Below are positions 1-6,406 of a stretch of 21,293 bases of DNA, in pieces (the stretch's first letter is position 1; each line of letters opens with the position of its first letter). The position numbers and the translations under genes were made by a program. Below the pieces are notes generated by a model. It worked only from the letters and a program-made list of their open reading frames with translations. It ran no database searches and had not been told where the DNA came from. Source of the stretch: JAZDMK01 sp043800975 (GTDB taxonomy: Bacteria; Bacteroidota; Bacteroidia; Bacteroidales; JAHJDW01); assembly GCA_043800975.1 (NCBI GenBank), contig JAZDMK010000114.1, positions 1-21,293 on the forward strand, read 5' to 3'.

Positions 1-1
1 T

Positions 2-259
2 GTATTTCGGTCAAAACTCTGGGTCCTTATTCAGGAAGAGAGTAGTAATATTATCAACATGTTTGATAAAACGGATAAAATTAAGGCCATAAAGTTCGCA
101 ATCAAATATGCCGAAGTAAGCAGGTCGGAACTTTTTATCCATCATGAAGACGAATGCAGTCAGCCCTCAAAGAATAATATTGCTAAGCGAAGAAATGAAA
201 AGAATTCGTATTTCATTAGCAAAGGAGCAAATTCAGCCACAGCAAAAATCTTGAAATAA
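2..259 (+). CDS. DUF2188-like small protein, 5' end outside window
   Basis: The reading frame is open from base 2 to the TAA at 257-259, so the gene probably begins upstream of the window; the internal ATG at 59 would cut into the conserved part. The order of features fits DUF2188: a Trp-containing strand (LWVLIQEES, nt 17-43), a helix rich in Ala, Ile and Lys (KAIKFAIKYAEVS), then ELFIHHED near nt 130-153. In DUF2188 proteins the same pattern is a W-V strand, an A-I-x-x-A-x-x-x-A helix and an L-x-I-H strand. The usual DG after the His strand is replaced by E-C and the tail is Lys/Asn rich, so it may be divergent or decaying. Function is unknown. It shares no obvious operon with the exported proteins that follow; 297 nt of non-coding DNA come next. 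Confidence 0.42.
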   Translation, partial: VFRSKLWVLIQEESSNIINMFDKTDKIKAIKFAIKYAEVSRSELFIHHEDECSQPSKNNIAKRRNEKNSYFISKGANSATAKILK

Positions 260-278
260 ATGTTGCGAAAAAGCTGGA

Positions 279-903
279 GAGAATTTGCTTTATTCGTTTT
301 AAAAGCTCCCGGATTTTCGGCTTCAAAGTAACTCTAAAGTTAAGACCACCGAAATGCCTCCTTTTTTATTACACATTCAATCAAAGAAAGAAAATCAGTT
401 TGACGTTTTTATAGTAAAAATGAATTACAGGTACTGAAAATCTCAAATTTCCCCTACGAAAAGAAGCGTTGAAATACGCATTGTTTTGGCCCGCATTGCA
501 ACTGATATTTGTAAGATATAAGAAGTCCGTTTCTTAATCCCTTTAAAAAAAAGAGTATGAAAAAATGCTTACTCATTCTTATTCTGTTTTCTTCTGCTTC
601 CCTTTTTGCACAGGGTATTAGAAATACAAGCGCTAAAATAGTCATTCAGGCAAGCGCCTATTTATATGATAACGGGAACTATCTGAACGAATCAACAGAA
701 GCCAACCATGGAACCACCGATTCGGATGGAAACATTCTAATTGCCGGGAACCGGACCAACAATGAAACCGATTTTGACAATAAAGTATTTACAGGTTTGG
801 ATGCAACGGAAGTTGTTTTCAATTCTGCCTGCGCTGCCAACAGCACTGCTGTAGCAAGGGTTGCCGGTACCCAGTTGACTGGAAACATTCCCGGTTGTGC
901 AGC
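279..903 (+). repeat. Duplicated block, copy A (non-coding leader plus 5' part of a gene)
   Basis: This stretch aligns by eye to 3292-4366 at roughly 85-90% identity over the shared parts. It covers about 275 nt of non-coding leader and the start of the gene at 557. Shared landmarks include tttttattacacatt, caatcaaagaaagaaaatcag, gaagcgttgaaatacgcattgt, gatatttgtaaga, ataagaagtccgttt and the signal-peptide codons. Relative to copy B it lacks a 106-bp insertion after position 377, lacks one unit of a 12-bp tandem repeat, and lacks 333 nt of coding sequence. Homology stops abruptly after tgcagc at 903. I see no other feature in the intergenic part (260-556). Confidence 0.85.
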
Positions 904-961
904 TATGTTGGTGATAGAATCTGAGATTTTTTGCATTTCCCAATGTATAAATTGGGTTTAA
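557..961 (+). pseudogene. Internally deleted, 3'-truncated paralogue of the type A T9SS cargo at 3687
   Basis: The 134-codon frame begins with the same signal peptide as the gene at 3687 (MKK..LLILILFSSASLFAQG) and follows it for 84 residues to LDAT. It then jumps to a segment 111 codons further on (SACAANST, GTQLTGNIP). Identical offsets on both sides show that exactly 333 nt are missing, so frame is kept. After residue 115 the sequence becomes unrelated and stops at 959-961, so the later beta-rich region and the sorting domain are absent. Amino-acid changes relative to the full copy are frequent (for example G to E, W to R, A to E), as expected without selection. A short exported product could still be made, but with no C-terminal signal it could not be a T9SS cargo. 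Confidence 0.8.
939..956. repeat. Short hairpin at the edge of copy A
   Basis: A perfect 6-bp inverted repeat, CCCAAT / ATTGGG, flanks the 6-nt loop gtataa. It lies in the unique segment 904-987 just beyond the point where homology between the duplicated blocks stops, and it overlaps the last codons of the truncated frame. It resembles the small hairpin-bearing intergenic repeats often seen in Bacteroidota genomes, but only one copy is present here. Confidence 0.35.
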
Positions 962-976
962 CACATAATTTTTAAT

Positions 977-982
977 GGAGGA
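977..982 (+). promoter_or_regulatory. Strong Shine-Dalgarno-like ribosome binding site
   Basis: GGAGGA lies five bases upstream of the ATG at 988. Bacteroidota genes usually have A-rich leaders rather than a Shine-Dalgarno sequence, and the other genes here follow that rule, so this site stands out and supports the start at 988. Confidence 0.5.
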
Positions 983-987
983 TAATC

Positions 988-3228
988 ATGAAAATTAATA
1001 AATATCTCAATAAAGGGCGATCGAACCCAAATAAACCTAACAAAAGCATCATATTTTTTAGACTACTTCTTGTAATGATTTATTCAGGCGGGATCACTTC
1101 TGTTTCTGCACAATCAATTGAAGACACGTGTTTCGTTTCAGCAGCAACAGGACATAATTTTATTTCCAGTACAAGTTTAGCTAACGCGACAGATGCTGAT
1201 CTTATAGAATGGAATGGCACATCATGGACTGGAAGCTGGAGTACAGCAAATATTACAATACCTCCAGCGACAGGTGTAATAGGATGCAGGGCGGTTTTTC
1301 TGGGAGGTGATGGTTGGACCAGTGGTGGAGAAGGTGTCGCAATTCGTCTTAATCCTTCTATGATGACCGGTCAGTCTCTATCTTATACTATTAATTATGT
1401 AAGTCATGGTTTCGGCAGTACCCCAACATTCAGTCCTAATGTCTACACCAATTCTTCTCCCAGCCTGGTCGGAGCGGTTCAAATGGCAAACTTGCCTGCA
1501 GTCGGGTCTTCTTGGACGTCAAATACCTATTCTTTCACTGTTGCCTCTGCCCAAAATGGTCACAATTGGCTCATTATTCATAGCGGCACCAATGCTGCAT
1601 CCGGGTCAGGAATGATCGGATCTCTCTGTTGTGTTCCTATCCCCCCGGTACCTTTAATAACAGTTGCCCCCCCCGTAATTTGTGTGGGCCAAAACACCAC
1701 ACTGACCGCTACCAGCAATGTGGTCGGGACCTCCTTCAGTTGGAGCACAGGCTCATCTTCTACTGCAATTGTTGTCAATCCAAGCGTTACTACTACTTAT
1801 ACAGTTACTGGAACTGCGGGCGGAGTGTCAGGCACTGCCACTGCGGTGGTCACTGTAAACCCGCTTCCTGTTGTTTCGGCCAGCAGCACCTCGATTTGTT
1901 CGGGTCATGCGGCGACCCTGACAGCCAATGGTGCTAATACATATTCCTGGAGCACGGGTTCTGTGTTAAATCCAATAAATGTGAGTCCCAGTCTCACAAC
2001 TACTTTTACAGTCACCGGGACAGACGGAAACGGCTGCAATAATACCGCTACCAGTATCGTTACTATCTATGCATTAACTTCGGTTACAGTAAACAGTCCG
2101 TCGGTATGTGAAGGCTCAACAGTGACTTTAACCGCGGGTGGTGCTAACAGTTATAACTGGAGTACCGGTTCTACAACAAACCCAATTACCATTACCCCTG
2201 CAACCACAACAACCTATACAGTGACCGGTACAGACAACAATGGTTGCGAATCGACCGCAGTATCCGTAGTAATGATTTTACCCAAACCTTCAGTATCAAT
2301 CGATGCCCCTTCGTCGATTTGCTCGGGCCAATCCGCAATACTGACAGCCAACGGTGCAACATCGTACGTATGGAGTGGAAACTTTACCATAAATCCACTC
2401 GAGGTTACTCCAGCAACATCGACCACCTATTCTGTAACCGGAACCGACGGGCAGGGATGTTCGGGATCGGCGCAATCGGTCATCACTGTCAACACCAGCC
2501 CAACGGTCATCATTATTGGATCCAATGCCACTTGTGGAGAGCATAACGGAAGTGTGATCATCACTGTGACAGGAGGGTCCGGCTCGTATTCATATTTATG
2601 GAACACTGGACTGAGCACCGCAAGCCTTGCCAATCTCAGTCCGGGTATTTATACGGTAACTGTAAATGATGGCAACTGCCAAACAACTTCCAGTACCACG
2701 ATAATTGACTCTCCGGGCCCAATAGCCGCCTTCACTGCTTCAACGGTGGATAATGAAACATTTTGTTTTTTTGACGATTCTCAAGACGCAAACACCTGGA
2801 ACTGGAGTTTCGGCGACGGCTCCGTTTCTACTATTATGAATCCTGTTCATTTGTATAATGCAGTCGGTGAATATGAAGTTGTTTTAATAGTCACAAACAT
2901 ACTAGGCTGTGTCGACACGGCAAAATCCCATGTCCGCGTCAAGGATAATCTTGCAATATGGGTACCCAATGCTTTTACACCGGATGGAGACGGGCTGAAC
3001 GATTATTTTGGTCCCAAGGGCACAGGAATTGACCCCGACCAATTTGAATTTTATGTTTACAACCGATGGGGAGAAAAAATTTTCTTCACCACCAATATCG
3101 GAATGCAATGGGATGGCACATACCGGGGAGTTCCTGTTCAGTCCGGTGTGTATACCTGGCTTATGATATACAAAGGCGATAATGACCGAAAACAGAAAAT
3201 GGAAGGTGTCATTACGTTAATCCATTAA
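988..3228 (+). CDS. Type B T9SS cargo: multidomain Ig-like/SprB/PKD surface protein
   Basis: A 746-residue exported protein. Residues 1-42 form a long Sec signal (basic start, FFRLLLVMIYSGG, cleavage near VSAQ). Residues 43-220 form an Asn/Ser/Thr-rich N-terminal region I do not recognise. Residues 222-501 hold four tandem ~70-residue Ig-like modules, each with a C-x-G motif, a W-S-x-G-S-like motif and TTxxVTGT. Residues 502-574 resemble a SprB repeat (GSNATCGEHNGSV, LSPGIYTVTV). Residues 581-651 are PKD-like (WNWSFGDGS, YNAVGEYEV). Residues 652-746 are a CHU_C type B sorting domain (PNAFTPDGDGLND, YNRWGEKIF, WDGTYRG, SGVYTW). Inferred role: surface adhesin or structural protein. It begins 26 nt after the truncated paralogue and is flanked by both copies of the duplicated block. 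A run of eight C (1667-1674) is in frame here. Confidence 0.9.
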   Translation: MKINKYLNKGRSNPNKPNKSIIFFRLLLVMIYSGGITSVSAQSIEDTCFVSAATGHNFISSTSLANATDADLIEWNGTSWTGSWSTANITIPPATGVIGCRAVFLGGDGWTSGGEGVAIRLNPSMMTGQSLSYTINYVSHGFGSTPTFSPNVYTNSSPSLVGAVQMANLPAVGSSWTSNTYSFTVASAQNGHNWLIIHSGTNAASGSGMIGSLCCVPIPPVPLITVAPPVICVGQNTTLTATSNVVGTSFSWSTGSSSTAIVVNPSVTTTYTVTGTAGGVSGTATAVVTVNPLPVVSASSTSICSGHAATLTANGANTYSWSTGSVLNPINVSPSLTTTFTVTGTDGNGCNNTATSIVTIYALTSVTVNSPSVCEGSTVTLTAGGANSYNWSTGSTTNPITITPATTTTYTVTGTDNNGCESTAVSVVMILPKPSVSIDAPSSICSGQSAILTANGATSYVWSGNFTINPLEVTPATSTTYSVTGTDGQGCSGSAQSVITVNTSPTVIIIGSNATCGEHNGSVIITVTGGSGSYSYLWNTGLSTASLANLSPGIYTVTVNDGNCQTTSSTTIIDSPGPIAAFTASTVDNETFCFFDDSQDANTWNWSFGDGSVSTIMNPVHLYNAVGEYEVVLIVTNILGCVDTAKSHVRVKDNLAIWVPNAFTPDGDGLNDYFGPKGTGIDPDQFEFYVYNRWGEKIFFTTNIGMQWDGTYRGVPVQSGVYTWLMIYKGDNDRKQKMEGVITLIH
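1651..2490 (+). repeat. Four tandem ~210-nt Ig-like coding repeats
   Basis: Equivalent codons of the TTxxVTGT motif start at 1795, 2002, 2212 and 2425, giving periods of 207, 210 and 213 nt. The modules have diverged in sequence but keep the Cys, Trp and Gly positions, so they are older duplications within the protein at 988-3228. Confidence 0.75.
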
Positions 3229-3388
3229 TCGCTTCAATTTCGCGGCATCATTTGAATTAATGTGTTTTGCCTGAGCGATGACAAGTAAGAAAGGAATTTG
3301 CTTTTTTCGTTTAAAGCGCTCACGAATTTTTGACAATAATTTAACCATAAAGTTAAGATCATCGAAATGAGGCTTTTTATTACACATT

Positions 3389-3491
3389 GAAGCTCCTCGC
3401 GGTAAACCACGAGGAATCTTCGATCCATATGAATTTTTTATTGATTTGCTCGCTAACCCCGCGGCAAGCAGCGGGAAATGCGCTCGCGCGG
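3389..3491. mobile_element. 103-bp hairpin-bearing insertion (REP/MITE-like), ATT flanks
   Basis: Copy A reads acacATTcaatcaaag where copy B reads acacATT, then 103 bp, then ATTcaatcaaag. The insert is therefore bounded by a 3-bp ATT direct repeat that looks like a target-site duplication. It is visibly richer in G+C than its surroundings. It opens with an interrupted hairpin (3389-3421): GAAG, TCCTCGCGG, loop taaa, CCACGAGGA, CTTC, with one G-T pair. A second, smaller hairpin CCCGC / GCGGG lies at 3458-3475. GCTCGC occurs twice (3448 and 3482). It has no coding capacity for a transposase, so movement would need one in trans. Whether it belongs to a named family cannot be told from one copy. 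Confidence 0.6.
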
Positions 3492-3563
3492 ATTCAATCA
3501 AAGAAAGAAAATCAGATTGACGTTTTTATTGTAGGAATGAAGTTCAGATTCTGATAATCTAAA

Positions 3564-3587
3564 ATTGCCCCTGCAATTTCCCCTGCA
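3564..3587. repeat. 12-bp tandem duplication in the leader of copy B
   Basis: attgcccctgca (3564-3575) is followed directly by atttcccctgca (3576-3587), differing at one base. Copy A has a single equivalent unit, atttcccctacg, at the matching place. This is a small replication-slippage scar upstream of the gene at 3687. Confidence 0.7.
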
Positions 3588-3686
3588 AAAAGAAGCGTTA
3601 AAATACGCATTGTATAGACCTGATGTGCGTGCGATATTTGTAAGACATAAGAAGTCCGTTTTTTTAATCCCCTTAAAAACAAAAGT

Positions 3687-5195
3687 ATGAAAAAAAGTTT
3701 ACTCATTCTTATTCTGTTTTCTTCTGCTTCCCTTTTTGCACAAGGTATCAGAAATACAGGCGCTAAAATTGTCATTCAGGCAAGCACCTATTTATACGAT
3801 GACGGGAACTACCTGAATGAATCAACCGGCGCCAATCACGGAACCATCGATTCGGATGGAAGTATTTATATTACCGGGAACTGGACCAACAATGCAACCG
3901 ATGTTGCCAATAAAGTATTTACAGGTTTGGATGCAACGGGTGTTGTTAGATTCACCGGAGCCACTACTCCGCAAACAATAGCAGGAACCCGACCTACAAA
4001 TTTTGAAAACCTGACCGTTTTGAAATCGGCAGCTGCGCAGGTTGTTCTGGTCAGCAACTCCGAATTAAATGGGCTGACAACCGTTGGAGGAGCGGTTGCC
4101 GGAGTGCTGACTATGACAACAGGTATAATGCAGACAAATGCGAATACCGTTGATTTGGGTGCAAGTGGGAGCATCGTAGAAACACCTATTACAGCGACAA
4201 GTTATGTTTTGGGAAATCTAAAAGCGACCCGGAATATCGGACTTGGTGTACCCCAGATTTTTGGTAGTATGGGTGTTGTTATCACTTCTGCATGTGCAGC
4301 CAACAGTACGGTTGTAACAAGGGTAACCGGAACCCAGTTGACTGGAAACATTCCCTGTTGTGCAGCCAACTTATCCATTAGAAGGTATTTTGATATTGTA
4401 CCCACAGTAAATGCCGGATTAAATGCCAGCCTGACTTTTAATTATTTCGATTGGGAAATAGTAGGGTTTACTGAAGCTAACCTGTGGCTTACCAAAGCTC
4501 CTTTGCCTTATGTTCCCGGTAACCCGATGTGGGTTGGGCAAAACTCAGCCGTGATTGTTGCAAATAACCAATTGACAGAAGCAGCTATACCTAGTTTTTC
4601 ACGCTGGACCGCTAATGCTGATAATGTTCCCCTGCCTATAAATCTGCTGGGCTTCGATGGAAAATGCGGCGATGAAGGAACTCTGATCGCATGGAGCACA
4701 TTAACCGAAACCAACAATGATTATTTCACCCTTGAAAAATCGAACGATCTTATCAACTGGACAGTTGCGGCTACAGTTGAAGGTGCCGGGAACAGCAACA
4801 GCCTGATTAGTTACAGCGCAATTGACCGTAGCCCGTCGAATGGTATGACAGATTATTACCGCTTGCGTCAAACCGATTTTGACGGTGTATATACGCTGAC
4901 AGAAGCAATCTCGGTAAATTGTATGGAAAGCATTGAAAATAATAATATTGTAAATATATTTCAGAATGAAAACAAACTGGAAATAAATTTGTTTGATACT
5001 GAAAAACTGGCATACAGCATCGAACTGTATGATGCAACTGCACGCAGACTGGTTACTACGAAACACATACCGGAAAGCAGCGGGTACCATCATGTTGAGA
5101 TTGATATTTCGGGTTTGGCAGTAGGGTGTTATGTTGTGGTGTTGCAAACCCAGAAAGGTTTGGAAACGCAGAAGGTAGTAATCCAAAACCATTAA
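3687..5195 (+). CDS. Type A T9SS cargo, full-length paralogue of the fragment at 557
   Basis: A 502-residue exported protein. Residues 1-19 are a signal peptide ending LFAQ. Residues 20-310 form a Gly/Thr/Asn-rich beta region with a CCAANLSIRRYFDI motif near residue 228, followed by PTVNAGLNASLTFNY, an arrangement frequent in Bacteroidota T9SS cargo. Residues ~315-412 carry a common pre-sorting module (LPINLLGFDGKC, WSTLTETNNDYFTLEKS, YYRLRQTDFDG). Residues ~416-502 form a type A sorting domain, with IELYDATARRL, IDISGLAVGCYVVVL and a basic, Gln-rich end. It has no catalytic motif I can identify. The start is fixed by the signal peptide and by the match to copy A. The A-rich leader just before the ATG is typical of the phylum. 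Its leader is the duplicated, insertion-bearing block B. Confidence 0.9.
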   Translation: MKKSLLILILFSSASLFAQGIRNTGAKIVIQASTYLYDDGNYLNESTGANHGTIDSDGSIYITGNWTNNATDVANKVFTGLDATGVVRFTGATTPQTIAGTRPTNFENLTVLKSAAAQVVLVSNSELNGLTTVGGAVAGVLTMTTGIMQTNANTVDLGASGSIVETPITATSYVLGNLKATRNIGLGVPQIFGSMGVVITSACAANSTVVTRVTGTQLTGNIPCCAANLSIRRYFDIVPTVNAGLNASLTFNYFDWEIVGFTEANLWLTKAPLPYVPGNPMWVGQNSAVIVANNQLTEAAIPSFSRWTANADNVPLPINLLGFDGKCGDEGTLIAWSTLTETNNDYFTLEKSNDLINWTVAATVEGAGNSNSLISYSAIDRSPSNGMTDYYRLRQTDFDGVYTLTEAISVNCMESIENNNIVNIFQNENKLEINLFDTEKLAYSIELYDATARRLVTTKHIPESSGYHHVEIDISGLAVGCYVVVLQTQKGLETQKVVIQNH

Positions 5196-5321
5196 AAAGT
5201 AAGGGCTGCTAAAAAAGTTATTTATAAGCCGCCAACATTCAATAAAAATTCGAATTAACACGAATCAGATAAACTCAAATTAAATAGAAAAAACCCTTTT
5301 ACAAACAATAAATTAAAAACC

Positions 5322-6077
5322 ATGAAAAGATTATTACTTACCACAGCTGTTTTTTTAATATCGATGGTGTCGGTATTTTCACAGGGTGTTGCAGTTAATA
5401 CCAGCGGGGCTGCACCAAACACTTCGGCTATGCTCGATGTAGCCAGCACAACCAAAGGGCTGTTGCTGCCCAACATGACCAAGGCACAGCGCAATGCCAT
5501 TGTTACTCCTGCTACTTCTCTTCTTATTTACCAGACCGACAACGGCCCCGGGTTTTATTACAATGCGGGAACGCCCGCTGTGCCTAACTGGCTGCCATTT
5601 GGAGGTCCTCGAATTCAGGAATATTCAAATTTATGGTGTGAAGGTTCGACAACGAGTGTGAGTATTTCAGCTGAATATGTTAGTGTTACGAACGCAACAA
5701 ATACCGATTCGAAAATGCTTTTTAACCCAGCAGTTGGCATTAACGCATTAGCTATCGGAGCTAACGGATCTAACGGTTTGGGAGCAGGAATGGTCTGGTG
5801 TTATTATTGGGTAATGTATAACCCTACAACAAGTGTCACCGCTGGTTATTTGACAACTGAGTGGGCTTTTCCTGTTTTGGCGGGATATACGTATGGCTTC
5901 AGAGCCGGAGTAACGAAATGGGATGGAACAAACATATCTGCTTTTTATCAAAGTAACGAAGAAATAAATTATATAGATGACCTAACTCGACCTAAATTTA
6001 CTTTAGCTGCTAATGCAGCGTGGGCTACTACCCCCCCCTTTGGGCATGAGTGCAGAGCTTCCTCGTTCCATCAATAG
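5322..6077 (+). CDS. Exported protein, N-terminal part of a frameshifted gene (full span 5322-6345)
   Basis: As read, this is 251 residues: a signal peptide (cleavage near VFSQ), then a module common in Bacteroidota exported proteins (GVAVNTSGAAPNTSAMLDV, KGLLLPNMTKAQRNAI, SLLIYQTDNGPGFYYN, NWLPFGG; residues ~23-92), then an unrecognised beta-rich region to residue ~235. The frame enters a C8 run at 6031-6038 and leaves it as a short tail unlike what precedes it, ending at 6077. With one C fewer, translation would continue as T-T-P-P-L-G-M into the frame that ends at 6345, giving a protein of 340 residues. No T9SS sorting domain is visible even in the joined form. The N-terminal module is often seen in surface or tail-fibre-like proteins; function is unknown. 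The start follows an A-rich leader 126 nt after the previous gene. Confidence 0.75.
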   Translation: MKRLLLTTAVFLISMVSVFSQGVAVNTSGAAPNTSAMLDVASTTKGLLLPNMTKAQRNAIVTPATSLLIYQTDNGPGFYYNAGTPAVPNWLPFGGPRIQEYSNLWCEGSTTSVSISAEYVSVTNATNTDSKMLFNPAVGINALAIGANGSNGLGAGMVWCYYWVMYNPTTSVTAGYLTTEWAFPVLAGYTYGFRAGVTKWDGTNISAFYQSNEEINYIDDLTRPKFTLAANAAWATTPPFGHECRASSFHQ

Positions 6078-6345
6078 TGCCTCCAATGCTATTGGTTCAA
6101 TTTTGTTAAGCGCTACTGCCGCAGCAGGTACGTATGTATCTTTTTCTAATAGTAGTGTTTTTTCTACCGCATTTTCACAATTTGGTGCAAACCCTGTTAG
6201 TGTTCCTTATAGTAATAGTGATGCTTCCCCACAATGGATGGTTATAAGGCTTAGACCTTTGCCCGACCTTTTCTACGTGTTCAATTACAAATCAGCAAAT
6301 GCCATAACGGTTTCTGTAATGGGGATTAAATGTGCGTTTTTATAA
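6013..6345 (+). pseudogene. Detached C-terminal part of the frameshifted gene at 5322
   Basis: In the +1 frame relative to 5322-6077, the sequence stays open from the C8 run to TAA at 6343-6345. It encodes about 100 residues of the same Ser/Asn-rich beta-strand character (INSASNAIGSILLSA, FGANPVSVPYSNS, WMVIRLRPL, FYVFNYKSANAITV). The ATG at 6013 lies upstream of the run, inside the codons of the first frame, and has no signal peptide behind it. It is therefore not a credible independent start. The segment is best read as the true C-terminus of the 5322 product, reached only after a one-base shift. Confidence 0.65.
6031..6038 (+). other. C8 homopolymer at the frameshift
   Basis: Eight consecutive C lie exactly where the reading frame changes. 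Losing one C (or gaining two) joins the two frames. Candidate causes are a sequencing or assembly error, a fixed mutation, or slipped-strand phase variation. Confidence 0.75.
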
Positions 6346-6406
6346 ACCCGGGTTTTGTAAATATATCATACTTACATTTTATTAATATCTGTTAAAAATA
6401 AATTTT

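Larger units (their letters stand above)
3292..4366 (+). repeat. Duplicated block, copy B (leader plus 5' part of intact gene)
   Basis: This is the counterpart of 279-903. The non-coding part (3229-3686 is gene-free) carries the same landmarks as copy A plus a 103-bp hairpin-rich insertion (3389-3491) and a doubled 12-bp unit (3564-3587). The coding part runs unbroken into the full-length gene at 3687, so copy B looks like the ancestral or repaired version of the gene, while copy A keeps the simpler leader. A and B are in the same orientation and flank the gene 988-3228. Confidence 0.85.

Noticed and set aside
454..645. Minus-strand frame overlapping the start of the copy A gene
   Set aside because: It is the reverse strand of the conserved signal-peptide and leader region. 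The equivalent frame at 3512-3775 shares only the part opposite the coding sequence and then diverges.
1651..2490. Regular ~210-nt repetition as a CRISPR-like or satellite array
   Set aside because: The period is in frame, the units encode diverged Ig-like modules, and there are no short conserved repeats with unique spacers.
3223..3262. Inverted repeat CATTAAT / ATTAATG after the 988 gene as a terminator
   Set aside because: The arms are 7 bp and nearly all A/T, the loop is about 26 nt and no U-run follows.
4701..5261. 186-codon minus-strand frame opposite the 3' part of the 3687 gene
   Set aside because: It lies opposite a well-supported type A sorting domain, has Cys/His/Ile-rich composition typical of antisense translation, and shows no recognisable motif.
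5196..5321. Possible terminator or promoter between 3687-5195 and 5322
   Set aside because: Only 4-bp stems with long loops are present (GGCT / AGCC), and there is no TAnnTTTG element. The 126 nt are A-rich with nothing I can support.
6344..6355. Perfect 12-bp palindrome AAACCCGGGTTT at the stop of the frameshifted gene
   Set aside because: With no loop it cannot form a normal terminator hairpin, no T-run follows, and a single short palindrome has little weight.
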